From contig CAYQES010000001.1 in assembly GCA_964416595.1 (NCBI GenBank), positions 1 through 64,000 on the forward strand: a stretch of DNA of 64,000 bases. The letters run 5' to 3'. Shown here one piece after another: positions 52,397 through 61,030 of the stretch (positions are counted from its first letter, which is position 1; every line of letters starts with the position of its first letter). The stretch is from JAKFYM01 sp964416595 (GTDB lineage: Bacteria > Bdellovibrionota > UBA1018 > CAIPTA01). A program made the translations under genes and the position numbers. The notes beneath the pieces were generated by a model, which had not been told where the DNA came from, did not search any database, and saw only the letters and a list, made by a program, of their open reading frames with translations.

Positions 52397-54280
52397 TCAT
52401 TCCACCGTCACACTTTTCGCCAAATTCCGCGGCTGATCCACCTCGGTGCCTTTGGCTAAAGCCACATAATAAGCAAAGAGTTGCAACGGCAGCACAGAAA
52501 GGATGGGCAAGAGATCGGCAAAGGCAGAATGCGGCACGCTGATGTAGCCTTGAGAAAGTTTTTTAAGGTGGCTATCTTCTTCGGAGCCCAAAGAAAGCAA
52601 TGTGCCCTTACGGGCTTTCACTTCTTCAATATTACTCACGCTCTTAGCATGCAATGGACTGCTTCCATCTGGCGCAATGGCTAACACCAGCATATCGGGT
52701 TCCACCATGGCGATTGGTCCATGTTTTAATTCGCCAGAAGGATAACCTTCCGCATGCACGTAAGCGATCTCCTTTAATTTGAGGGCGCCCTCCAAGGCAA
52801 TCGGGAAAAAGAGGCCGCGGCCCAAAAAGAGAAAACCTTTTTTGTTACTAAATTTTTTAGCTAAAGCTTCGATTTGCGGGGATTGTTCTAAAAAGTGGCG
52901 CGCGATTTCTGGCAGTTGCCCCAAAGCCTCCACCCATTTGCGTTCCATTTCTCCTTTAAGCAAACCGCGAGCCGAAGCAATCGCGCCCGTGACCACAGCA
53001 AACAAAGCAAGTTGGGTAGTGAAGGCTTTAGTGCTCGCCACTCCGATTTCAATGCCCGCATTGGTGTAAAACACAGCGTCGCATTCCCGGGGAATGGAAG
53101 AATCCCGCACATTGCAGATCGCGAACACTTTCATACCCGCTTCTTTCATGAGCTTCACGGCGGCTAAAGTATCCGCCGTTTCTCCGCTTTGGCTCACCAC
53201 AAGGCCTAAATCTGTAGATCTTAACACCGGATCCCGGTAGCGAAATTCACTGGCAAGTTCCGCCCGCGTGGGAATCTTGGCCCATTTTTCTAAGAGCTGC
53301 TGGCCATAGTAACCCGCGTAGGCCGCCGTGCCACAAGCCACCACATGCACCATGGTGGCCTCAGAAAAAGCGCGCACTAATTGCTCGTGGGTGAGAGGAT
53401 TGCCTTTTCTCGACGACAATGCCGAATCCAAACGGAAAGTTCCCTTGGCCAGATCAAGCCACGCGCCCAGAGTGTCACTTAAAGCCCGGGGTTGCTCGTG
53501 AATTTCTTTGAGCATAAAATGTGCGTAGCCTTGCTTATCCACCGCATCCAAGGCCCACGTGATCTCCACGGTTTCCCACTTTTTTTCCTTTCCGTCTAAA
53601 GTAAATACTTTTACTTTGGAAGTGGTGATTTCCGCGAGCTCATTATCTTCTAAGTAATAAATGGAGCGGGTGCTATCGAGAATCGCAGGCACATCACTTG
53701 CCACGAAATTCTCGTCTTTCCCAACTCCCACCACCAAGGGAGAGCCATTTCGCGCCACCACCAAAGTGCCAGGCAAGCGCTCATCCATCACCAAAAAGGC
53801 CGAGGCTCCTTTGATCCTAACAAAAGAAGCACGCACAGCTTCTAAAAGGGAACTGCCCTTTTCTCGCTCGGCGGAAACGAGATGGCCAAAAAGTTCAGTG
53901 TCCGTTTCTGATGTAAGTTTTACGCCTTTTTTTAAAAGCTCTTCCCGGATCTCGTGGTGGTTTTCAATGATTCCATTGTGCACGATGGTAACCGCACCAG
54001 CCCGATGAGGGTGCGCGTTTACCTGATTGGCTTCACCGTGAGTTGCCCAACGGGTGTGCCCAATAGCAAAGGTAGAAGGAAAATCAATTTCCGACCAATG
54101 CTTCTTTAGCTCTTTTAATTTGCCCGGCGCCTTGATCACGCGGGTGGAAAATTTTCCCCCCTCTTCTTTTAGCGCAGCAATCCCGGCAGAATCATAGCCT
54201 CTGTATTCTAGACGAGCGAGGCCCCGGTAGATTAACTCCTGGGCTGGTCGTTTTCCCACATAGCCCACAATCCCGCACAT
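52397..54280 (-). CDS. glmS: Glutamine-fructose-6-phosphate aminotransferase
   Basis: A 627-residue enzyme making glucosamine-6-phosphate for cell wall and LPS. The N-terminal Cys2 glutaminase (MCGIVGYVG) is followed by GHTRWATHG and NGIIENH; two SIS sugar-isomerase domains lie at about 300-440 (ACGTAAYAGYYG, SQSGETADTLAAV) and 470-610 (FLGRGLFFPIALEGALKLKE). Ends ...NLAKSVTVE as the family does. It starts 3 nt after glmU, so it has no leader for a glmS ribozyme. Confidence 0.97.
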   Translation of the reverse strand: MCGIVGYVGKRPAQELIYRGLARLEYRGYDSAGIAALKEEGGKFSTRVIKAPGKLKELKKHWSEIDFPSTFAIGHTRWATHGEANQVNAHPHRAGAVTIVHNGIIENHHEIREELLKKGVKLTSETDTELFGHLVSAEREKGSSLLEAVRASFVRIKGASAFLVMDERLPGTLVVARNGSPLVVGVGKDENFVASDVPAILDSTRSIYYLEDNELAEITTSKVKVFTLDGKEKKWETVEITWALDAVDKQGYAHFMLKEIHEQPRALSDTLGAWLDLAKGTFRLDSALSSRKGNPLTHEQLVRAFSEATMVHVVACGTAAYAGYYGQQLLEKWAKIPTRAELASEFRYRDPVLRSTDLGLVVSQSGETADTLAAVKLMKEAGMKVFAICNVRDSSIPRECDAVFYTNAGIEIGVASTKAFTTQLALFAVVTGAIASARGLLKGEMERKWVEALGQLPEIARHFLEQSPQIEALAKKFSNKKGFLFLGRGLFFPIALEGALKLKEIAYVHAEGYPSGELKHGPIAMVEPDMLVLAIAPDGSSPLHAKSVSNIEEVKARKGTLLSLGSEEDSHLKKLSQGYISVPHSAFADLLPILSVLPLQLFAYYVALAKGTEVDQPRNLAKSVTVE

Positions 54281-54283
54281 ACC

Positions 54284-55684
54284 CTATTTCCCCTTATTCT
54301 TTTTTGCCAAGAGCATGCGGGATTTTAAGCGCTCCGCATAGCCTTCTTTATTTTCCTGCTTCACGCGGGCAATCGCTAACGCTCCCGGCGGCACATCTTT
54401 ATTGATCGTGGAACCCGTAGCCACATAGGCATTTTTGCCGATCGTAACAGGCGCCACCGCTTGCACAGCACTTCCCACGAAGGCGCCATCCTCAATCACC
54501 GTTTGGTGCTTATTCACGCCATCGTAATTGCACGCGATAAAACCGCATCCGAGATTTACATCCATCCCCACTTGGCTATCACCCACGTAGGAAAGGTGAT
54601 TTACCTTGGCGCCTTTTCCTAAACGAGAATTCTTTACTTCTACAAAGTTACCCACCTTGGCATCCACACCAATCTCCGCCCCAGGGCGAAGCCGCGCAAA
54701 GGGCCCCACCACAGCGCCGCTTTTCACAACAGCTTCTTGGATATGGCTGTAAGCTTTCACGTGGGCATCGGCTTCAATGGATGCATCTTGCAATACTGCG
54801 CCCGCCTCCACCACGGCTCCCGCTCCGATTCGGCTCTGGCCAATCAGCACCACATTGGGCCCGATCGAGGCGCCCGCGTCGATTTGCACGGTGCAATCAG
54901 CCCATAGGGCTTCGGGGGCGGCAAGTCGCACGCCATTTCGCATCCACTCTTGATAGAGGCGATTACGCAGCACTTTTTCCGCGTCTACCAATTGCGCTAA
55001 ATCATTCACCCCCGCGAGCTCTTCCGAATCCAACAAAAAAGATTCTAATTTTTTCTTCTTTTTGGCGCCTTCGGCCACTATATCCGTGAGGTAGATTTCG
55101 CCCGTTTTTTTGCTAGCTTTTAGTTTGGGTAAAAATTCTTTTAAATAACGGCGGCTCACCACATAGAGGCCACCATTCACGGTGTTAATTTTCTTCTCTT
55201 TTACAGAGGCTTCTTTTTCTTCCACGATAGCTTGCGGGCTTTTGTTTTTCAAAATCACCCGGCCATAACCAAAGGGGTTTGCTAGTTCCATCACGCCTAA
55301 AGTAAGATCGGCCTTCTTTTTGCGGTGGAATTCCACCATGGCCGTGAGGGATTCGGCCTTGAGCAAGGGTCCGTCCCCATTCAAAATCACGATGGTATCG
55401 TCTTTTTCCTCAAGCAAGGGTAAAGCCGTTTGCGCCGCATGCCCCGTGCCCTTTTGCTCCTTTTGCCAAACTTCCGTATGGGAAATTTCCCCTAGGGCGG
55501 CCAGCACCTCTTCCCGGCCATGCCCTACCACCACATAATGGTGGCGGGCGCCGGCCCCTGTGGCTGCCCGAATTACATGGTGCAAAAGAGAAAGCCCCGC
55601 CGCCCGATGCAATACTTTGGGCAACTCGCTTTTCATGCGAGTGCCCTTACCGGCGGCCAGGATCAGAGTGGCGAAAGAAGGCAT
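54284..55684 (-). CDS. glmU: Bifunctional UDP-GlcNAc pyrophosphorylase / GlcN-1-P acetyltransferase
   Basis: A 466-residue enzyme. The nucleotidyltransferase half begins LILAAGKGTRMKSELPKVLH, with LNGDGPLL and NPFGYGRVI. From about 245 the left-handed beta-helix shows hexapeptide repeats (IGPNVVLIGQ, VEAGAVLQDASIEADAHV) and the active-site GCGFIACNYDG. It makes UDP-GlcNAc, the precursor of peptidoglycan and LPS. First gene of glmU-glmS-clcB; the upstream gap of 118 bp is shared with rpsF. Confidence 0.97.
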   Translation of the reverse strand: MPSFATLILAAGKGTRMKSELPKVLHRAAGLSLLHHVIRAATGAGARHHYVVVGHGREEVLAALGEISHTEVWQKEQKGTGHAAQTALPLLEEKDDTIVILNGDGPLLKAESLTAMVEFHRKKKADLTLGVMELANPFGYGRVILKNKSPQAIVEEKEASVKEKKINTVNGGLYVVSRRYLKEFLPKLKASKKTGEIYLTDIVAEGAKKKKKLESFLLDSEELAGVNDLAQLVDAEKVLRNRLYQEWMRNGVRLAAPEALWADCTVQIDAGASIGPNVVLIGQSRIGAGAVVEAGAVLQDASIEADAHVKAYSHIQEAVVKSGAVVGPFARLRPGAEIGVDAKVGNFVEVKNSRLGKGAKVNHLSYVGDSQVGMDVNLGCGFIACNYDGVNKHQTVIEDGAFVGSAVQAVAPVTIGKNAYVATGSTINKDVPPGALAIARVKQENKEGYAERLKSRMLLAKKNKGK

Positions 55685-55802
55685 AAGGAAAAGCTATTCG
55701 ATTTCGTCCACTTATTCAATCGGCCTGACCCCCGCTTTCCCCTTTTCTTTCGGTCATTTTCTATGATACAGAACTTTTTCAATTCGAAAGGAACCGTTTA
55801 CT

Positions 55803-56177
55803 ATGCCCAGTTATGAAACCACTGTGATCGCCAAGTCTGGCACCAGCGAAGACCAAGTTCAGGCCCTAAAAACCAAAGTAGAAGGCATTATCCAAGCCCA
55901 CCAAGGCCAATTAGGAAATTATGAGGACTGGGGAACCCGTCGCCTCTCTTTCGACATTCAAAAAGAATCCCGTGGCCGCTACCTTTATTTTGGCTTCTTG
56001 GGCAATACCGAAACCGTAGCCGAGCTCGAGCGTAATTTTCGTATCAATGAAAACGTAGTGCGTTTCTTGAGCGTAAATCTTTCCCAAGAAGATGACCTAG
56101 AATTGGTGAAAAAACCTTCTCCCATGAAACGCGTGCGCAAGCCCGCTGAAGAGGGCCTCGAAGCCCTGGACATGTAA
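55803..56177 (+). CDS. rpsF: 30S ribosomal protein bS6
   Basis: A 124-residue protein with the S6 opening YETTVIAKSG, WGTRRLSFDIQKESRGRYLYF and the FRINENVVRFLSV helix-strand. AAAGGAA lies about 10 nt before ATG. The tail (ELVKKPSPMKRVRKPAEEGL) is an acidic/basic extension as in many bacteria. The usual partner gene rpsR (bS18) does not follow; a DUF2232 gene begins 1 nt after the stop. Confidence 0.96.
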   Translation: MPSYETTVIAKSGTSEDQVQALKTKVEGIIQAHQGQLGNYEDWGTRRLSFDIQKESRGRYLYFGFLGNTETVAELERNFRINENVVRFLSVNLSQEDDLELVKKPSPMKRVRKPAEEGLEALDM

Positions 56178-56178
56178 G

Positions 56179-57150
56179 TTGGGTCCTGAAGAATCGAATG
56201 CAACGGAACGTCCGGGATCCTGGGCGTTCCAACTAGCTTTATGCCTCCTTGGGCCCTTTTTCTTTCTTTCCCAATTACTCACAATCCTAGCCCCCCTGCC
56301 CCTCCTTTACCTCCATGCGGGCCGTAAAAGCTTGAACCAAGGCCGCCTCTGGCAGAGCCTGGGGGCCCTCCTCGGCGCCATTCTCTGTTTTGCGATCAAA
56401 GGCCCCTTTGGAGCAGTTGGTTATTTATTACTAGCCACACTTCCCGCCCTAGTGCTGGGAGAGATGCTTTTGCGAAGAAAAGGCCCAGAGAAGGCTGTGG
56501 TAGGAGCCGTGCTGGCCATAGTGCTAGGAGCAAGTTTAGCCGTAGGGGTCGCTAAATCCCAAAATATCGACATTGTAAATTTAGGCCTGTCCTATTTGGA
56601 CACCCAAGTGCGCTTTGTTTCCCAAAAGCTCCTGGACCATAACAAGCAAGAAATTCCTCCGGAAACCCAAGAGGAATTGCAACGGCTAGTAGCCAACCCC
56701 GCCCTCCTCCATATTGACCTACCAGGCATTTTGGCTGCGAGCCTATTGCTACTCTGCCTTTTGCCTTGTTTGGCCATCATCCGCTGGAATCCTAAGGGCT
56801 TTTTAAAGCGAGCCAATATTAGCCGGGATTATTTACGCAAATGGCGCTCCCCCGATTGGCTTGTATGGTTTGCCCTCTTTTGTGGGGCGTTCCAGGTGTT
56901 TGAAGTCAAAGGACTCACGGAAATTGCAGGAAATATGCTCAAACCCTTAGTCCTCATTTACTTTTTCCAAGGAATGAGTATTCTGGCGTACTTCTTAGAC
57001 TCCTTCCGCCTCCGTGGGCCCATTCGCGTGTTCATTTATGGAGCGGCCCTGATGTTTCTGATGCCGATGGTGGTGAGTTTTGGATTTTTTGATCTTTGGT
57101 TTAATTTTAGGGGCCGGCATCGGCCCCGTATAGAGGAAAAAGAGCCATGA
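56179..57150 (+). CDS. DUF2232 (YybS-like) membrane protein
   Basis: A 323-residue protein starting at TTG 56179, 1 nt after rpsF. About seven hydrophobic spans are visible (for example 18-45, 55-70, 75-90, 100-122, 172-192, 220-240, 285-305). The family occurs between rpsF/rpsR and rplI in many bacteria and its function is unknown. The end FFDLWFNFRGRH is family-typical. The stop overlaps rplI by 4 bp, so membrane protein and ribosomal protein are made from one message. Confidence 0.8.
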   Translation: MGPEESNATERPGSWAFQLALCLLGPFFFLSQLLTILAPLPLLYLHAGRKSLNQGRLWQSLGALLGAILCFAIKGPFGAVGYLLLATLPALVLGEMLLRRKGPEKAVVGAVLAIVLGASLAVGVAKSQNIDIVNLGLSYLDTQVRFVSQKLLDHNKQEIPPETQEELQRLVANPALLHIDLPGILAASLLLLCLLPCLAIIRWNPKGFLKRANISRDYLRKWRSPDWLVWFALFCGAFQVFEVKGLTEIAGNMLKPLVLIYFFQGMSILAYFLDSFRLRGPIRVFIYGAALMFLMPMVVSFGFFDLWFNFRGRHRPRIEEKEP

Positions 57151-57596
57151 ATGTGATTTTAAGAGAAAACGTAGAAAATTTAGGCAGCATTGGCGATACC
57201 GTACGCGTTAGCAACGGCTACTTCCGGAACTTTCTTGCTCCGAAGCGCTTAGCCGTGCAAGCGGACGAAAAAAATATGATTCAAGTGGAGCACCAAAAGC
57301 GCGCTCTCAAAAAGAAATTGGCAAAAATCCGGGAAGAAAAAGAAAGCTTCAAAAATCAATTGGAAGCTCTTTCTCTCGTGATTCGCAGAAAATCCGGTGA
57401 AAACCAAAAACTTTTCGGATCCATCACGAACCAAGATGTAGCCGACGCCATCGAGCAAAAAGGGTTTAAAGTAGACCGCAAACAAATCGAGATGGAAGGC
57501 GCTTTAAAAAAACTCGGCAGCTTCAAAATTCCCGTGCGCCTAATGGAAGGCATCATTGCCGAAGTAAATCTCTCGGTTGTAGCTGACGTAGAGTAA
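57147..57596 (+). CDS. rplI: 50S ribosomal protein bL9
   Basis: A 149-residue protein with the bL9 signature MNVILRENVENLGSIGDTVR then VSNGYFRNFLAPKRLA, the long central helix (about 41-74: QVEHQKRALKKKLAKI) and the C-terminal domain (GENQKLFGSITNQDVADAIE). It contacts 23S rRNA at the L1 side. Starts inside the DUF2232 stop and is followed by an intrinsic terminator. Confidence 0.97.
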   Translation: MNVILRENVENLGSIGDTVRVSNGYFRNFLAPKRLAVQADEKNMIQVEHQKRALKKKLAKIREEKESFKNQLEALSLVIRRKSGENQKLFGSITNQDVADAIEQKGFKVDRKQIEMEGALKKLGSFKIPVRLMEGIIAEVNLSVVADVE

Positions 57597-57611
57597 AACG
57601 TTTTTCTGCAG

Positions 57612-57660
57612 AAAAACCGTTAGCCACTATGAAAAGTGCCTAGCGGTTTTCTTTTTCTTT
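57612..57660 (+). terminator. Intrinsic terminator after rplI
   Basis: AAAAACCGTTAGCCACT (57612-57628) pairs with AGTGCCTAGCGGTTTT (57635-57650) with few mismatches, then CTTTTTCTTT. A shorter perfect palindrome (GTTTTTCTGCAGAAAAAC) just upstream may pair alternatively. Confidence 0.75.
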
Positions 57661-57696
57661 CAAAGCCGAACCTGATCTTGGTACATAAAGGGGAGT

Positions 57697-59151
57697 ATGG
57701 ATCTCGAACAATTGGAACGCCAAGGAAAGAGAGAAGCCGCCGGAGCCTCTAATCTCGGTGAGGGCCACTCCTTTGCCCGCTCCTCCTCCAAAGTTCCCCC
57801 ACAAAATTTAGAAGCCGAGATGCATGTGCTGGGCGGTATTCTTTTAGACAACCGCGCCCTGGATTCGGTGTATGAAATTGGCCTGCAACCGGAAGATTTC
57901 TATAAAGAAGCTCACCAGAAAATTTACCGCGCGATCTTTGATCTAGCCCAACGTAGCCAACCGGCCGATGCGATCACTCTCAATAACCTCTTAGCCAGCG
58001 CCGGGCATTTGGAAAAAGTGGGGGGAACCGCCTATATCGCGGAACTCGTGCGTTTGGATTATTCCTTGGCAAACTTGGCGGCCTACGCCCAGATTGTAAA
58101 AGAAAAATCCATCGAGCGAAAAATCATCCAAGTGTGCGTAGAGCAATCTTCTAGGGCCTACGAAGGCATCGAGGATCATAACGCCTTTAAAGAAGAGACA
58201 GAAAAAAAAGTACTGGAAGCCACCTCCGAGCGAAAACTCAGCACCTATAGTTCCTTATCGGATTCCATGCTGGAAGTTTTCACTCACCTCCAGGAAGCTG
58301 CCACCCGCAACACCCGCATCATCGGCGTACCGAGCGGTTTTAAAGATTTGGACCAAGAAACCATGGGCTGGCATGCGGGCCAATTGATCATCATCGCCGC
58401 CCGCCCTGGCATGGGAAAAACTTCCTTCATGCTAAACACGGCTTTAAGTTCAGCCCTCCACTCTCAAACCTCCGTGGCTTTTTTCTCCATGGAGATGAGT
58501 AAATCAGAACTCACGATGCGCCTTCTTTCCATGGAAGCGCGGGTGGATGCGAACCGTTTGAAAAATGCTTCTCGCCTGCAAGAGAACGACTGGAAACATT
58601 TGCAGCGAGCTGCGGGCTCCATGCAAAATGCGCAACTTTTCTTGGACGACACTCCTGCTTTGAATATTTTAGAGATCAAGAGCCGATCGCGGCGAATCCA
58701 AAGCCAATTTGGTTTAGGCCTCGTTGTAGTGGATTACTTACAACTCATGCGCGGGCTTGGCATGCGCTTTGGCTCTTCTTCTAGGGAACAAGAGATCGCG
58801 GAAATTTCCCGGGGACTAAAAGCCATGGCCAAAGAATTACATGTGCCCGTGATCGCGGCCTCCCAGTTAAGCCGGGAAGTGGAAAGACGGGAAAAGAAAA
58901 AGCCCCAACTCTCAGACTTGCGGGAATCCGGCGCCATCGAACAAGATGCGGACATTGTGTTGTTCATTCATCGGGACAAAGACAATCCCGAATTACAAAA
59001 CGAAGCGGAACTCATCATCGGCAAGCACCGCTCTGGTAATACGGGCGAGATCAAACTCTCCTGGCAGGGCCAGTACACCACCTTCAAAGATTATGCGTAT
59101 GGTGGGGATCCGGGTGGTCAGAGCTACGATCACAACCCGGATATATTTTAG
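57697..59151 (+). CDS. dnaB: Replicative DNA helicase
   Basis: A 484-residue RecA-fold helicase. AGGGGAG precedes ATG. The N-terminal primase-binding domain is PPQNLEAEMHVLGGILLDNRAL. The ATPase has Walker A ARPGMGKTSFML, FFSMEMSKSEL, Walker B LVVVDYLQLMRG, ASQLSREVERR and DLRESGAIEQDADIVLFIHRD. It unwinds the chromosome at the replication fork. It lies after the rpsF-rplI terminator but close to it, as in many bacteria. Confidence 0.97.
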   Translation: MDLEQLERQGKREAAGASNLGEGHSFARSSSKVPPQNLEAEMHVLGGILLDNRALDSVYEIGLQPEDFYKEAHQKIYRAIFDLAQRSQPADAITLNNLLASAGHLEKVGGTAYIAELVRLDYSLANLAAYAQIVKEKSIERKIIQVCVEQSSRAYEGIEDHNAFKEETEKKVLEATSERKLSTYSSLSDSMLEVFTHLQEAATRNTRIIGVPSGFKDLDQETMGWHAGQLIIIAARPGMGKTSFMLNTALSSALHSQTSVAFFSMEMSKSELTMRLLSMEARVDANRLKNASRLQENDWKHLQRAAGSMQNAQLFLDDTPALNILEIKSRSRRIQSQFGLGLVVVDYLQLMRGLGMRFGSSSREQEIAEISRGLKAMAKELHVPVIAASQLSREVERREKKKPQLSDLRESGAIEQDADIVLFIHRDKDNPELQNEAELIIGKHRSGNTGEIKLSWQGQYTTFKDYAYGGDPGGQSYDHNPDIF

Positions 59152-59157
59152 GGACTC

Positions 59158-59520
59158 CTACTCATCTTCCCCGCGAGTGAGCTTTTTATATTCTTTTTCC
59201 GAAAGAGATTGCTCGAGCTCTTCGATTCTAGCTTCCAAGCGCTCCATATCTTCCCGGAACGCAAAACCTAAAGAATAAACCAATTCTTTCAACTGGGGTT
59301 TTACGTTTTCTAAACGCAGATTTTTTTTGGCCTCGCTGGCGATGCCACCGGCCAAAGTGAGCATCATCATGGCGTTGTTTAAGCCTTCGGCCTTCAACGT
59401 GTTCAGCAATGAAAGTGGCTCTTTCACCTGATCGATCACTTTAGAAACGCGGCCTTTCGGTGCAGCTCCTTTTTTGGCTTTTTTTGCTGGAGATTTTTTC
59501 GCCTTAGATTTTCTGGCCAT
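59158..59520 (-). CDS. Small protein with Lys-rich tail and coiled coil
   Basis: A 120-residue protein. The first 25 residues are very basic (SKAKKSPAKKAKKGAAPKG), in the style of histone H1-like bacterial tails that bind DNA or RNA. The middle is helical (LNTLKAEGLNNAMMMLTLAG) and the C-terminal third is a Glu-rich coiled coil (EDMERLEARIEELEQSLSEK), a little like phasin-type or poly(hydroxyalkanoate) granule proteins. No family is certain. It could bind nucleic acid or granules. It converges on dnaB with a 6-nt gap and follows the amidase by 21 nt. Confidence 0.65.
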   Translation of the reverse strand: MARKSKAKKSPAKKAKKGAAPKGRVSKVIDQVKEPLSLLNTLKAEGLNNAMMMLTLAGGIASEAKKNLRLENVKPQLKELVYSLGFAFREDMERLEARIEELEQSLSEKEYKKLTRGEDE

Positions 59521-59541
59521 GGGATATTCCTTTAGTGATTT

Positions 59542-60573
59542 TTAGTGATGCGTTCGGCAAGCTTCCTTGTACTTTTTTACACCTTCCGCTAAAGCCTTGG
59601 CGAGACTCTCTTGAAAAAATTTTTGCGAAAGTAACTGCCGGTCCCGGGAGTTGGAGAGATAGCCTAATTCCAGCAGCACCGCCGGCATGGGCGCACGGCT
59701 TAACACGTAAAAGGGTGCTTGCCGCACCCCGCGATTTTTCCAATCGCCTTTCCTGGAAGCTAGCACATCGTGGGCACTGGTCACGATGGCGCCTTGTAGG
59801 TAAGAAGCTAAATAGGCGCTGTCTTGCAAATATGTGGTTTGCTCCATATCCCACAAAATATCCTGCACGGCACTTTCAGAAGCCTTGGCTTTTTCCGCGA
59901 TGGAGTTTTCAAGGAGCGCAAGTTTGCGGGCTTCCGCATCCGTAGCATCGGGCGAAAGAATATAGGTTTCTGTGCCCTGGGCCTCACTATGGGTGGAACT
60001 ATTCACGTGCAAGCTAATGAAAACATCCGCTTTCCATTTTTCCGCGATTTTAGTGCGAATATCTAAGGGAAGAAAAATATCTTTCGTGCGAGAAAAACTC
60101 ACCTCGAAACCAAGACGCCTTAATTCGTGGGCCGCAAGGCGCGCAAAATTGAGCACGATCTCTTTTTCCTGAAGCTTGCCATGCTTTGTGCCGCCGTCCT
60201 CTCCCCCATGGCCCGGATCCAAGAAAATGCGGCGCACGGGCCGCTCTAGCAGGCAGCGGGATTCGGTGGTGGTTGGTTGGGCAGTTTTTTGGGCAAAGCC
60301 CGGGAAAAGCCGTTCAGCGCTTTCGGGATTAAGAAAAAATTTTCCTTTTTGTTCATAGGGCCCCGCGGGCAGGGCTAAAAAAACTCCGCCCTTTAAAGCA
60401 TAAGGGGAATCTAAAAGGAGGATTAAGGGCGCTTGGGTTTTGTGTTCCAAAAGGATGCGGCCGGATTTTTTGTCCACAAAAACCGTAAAGCCTTGGGCTT
60501 TAGAAATTTCATCCAAGGAAACGGGAGGGGCGCTCCAGGCCAATTGAGCTAATAAAAAAAGAAAAAAGACCAC
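59542..60573 (-). CDS. N-acetylmuramoyl-L-alanine amidase (AmiC-type)
   Basis: A 343-residue precursor starting at GTG 60573 with a short signal (MVFFLFLLAQLAWSA). The Amidase_3 domain covers about 118-335: RIFLDPGHGGEDGG with zinc His, EKEIVLNFARLAAHELR with zinc Glu, FISLHVNSSTHSEAQGTETYIL with zinc His, and AVLLELGYLSNSRDRQLL with the catalytic Glu. It cleaves septal peptidoglycan stem peptides in the periplasm. No ribosome site precedes GTG and the predicted start of transcription is only 9 nt away, so it may be nearly leaderless. Confidence 0.93.
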   Translation of the reverse strand: MVFFLFLLAQLAWSAPPVSLDEISKAQGFTVFVDKKSGRILLEHKTQAPLILLLDSPYALKGGVFLALPAGPYEQKGKFFLNPESAERLFPGFAQKTAQPTTTESRCLLERPVRRIFLDPGHGGEDGGTKHGKLQEKEIVLNFARLAAHELRRLGFEVSFSRTKDIFLPLDIRTKIAEKWKADVFISLHVNSSTHSEAQGTETYILSPDATDAEARKLALLENSIAEKAKASESAVQDILWDMEQTTYLQDSAYLASYLQGAIVTSAHDVLASRKGDWKNRGVRQAPFYVLSRAPMPAVLLELGYLSNSRDRQLLSQKFFQESLAKALAEGVKKYKEACRTHH

Positions 60574-60588
60574 TGGGTGTAAGCGTAA

Positions 60589-60617
60589 ATTATATGCGGG
60601 GAATGGCGCTAATTAAA
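60589..60617 (-). promoter_or_regulatory. Promoter of the amidase gene
   Basis: On the minus strand TATAAT (60594-60589) is a full consensus -10; TTTAAT (60617-60612) lies 17 nt before it. Start of transcription would be about 60582, leaving a very short leader. Confidence 0.45.
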
Positions 60618-61030
60618 AATTTGGCTAGGTAGTAAGAGATCCCCCCCCATCACCATCGCTTTGAAGCGGGATGCGGGGCGGCAAAAAAATTAGATTAAGG
60701 ATTTGGCATAATTTCTTATGCACTTGTGGCCAATGTTTTCCTGATCGAGAAATGGACGAAGGACTAGGGATTTTGTTCTATAGCCACGAATGTATTCGAA
60801 GATTACTTTGCCCGCTTTGGGCTGAGCGCTCTACGGCCAGAAGCCACACGCGGAAGTCTCGGTCAGAGAGCAGGCCGGGAAAGAGTCGCAGCTACGGGGT
60901 CAAATGCTCGATTCGCGAAACTCGTTTTAACGTCTCGGGACTGCAGTGTCGATCTCGCCAGACAGGCCGGTTTGTCTGAATGCCGTGGCCCTATCAGTGA
61001 ACCACGGCTCATTTTATTCATTGGAAATGA
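60618..61030. other. Intergenic stretch between amidase and katG, no gene seen
   Basis: I see no convincing coding frame here; the longest plus-strand opening (60671-60979) has scattered Cys and Arg and no ribosome site. Two tandem hairpins lie at 60959-60978 (CAGACA/TGTCTG) and 60982-61008 (GCCGTGG/CCACGGC), just beyond the katG stop. They could stop katG transcription or protect its 3' end, though no T tract follows on the minus strand. Composition at 60840-61000 is G+C-richer than the part before it. Confidence 0.5.

Noticed and set aside
54281..54283. glmS ribozyme
   Set aside because: Only 3 nt separate glmU and glmS, leaving no leader for the ribozyme.
60671..60979. A 102-codon frame between the amidase and katG
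   Set aside because: No ribosome site, odd Cys/Arg/Ser content and no recognisable motif.
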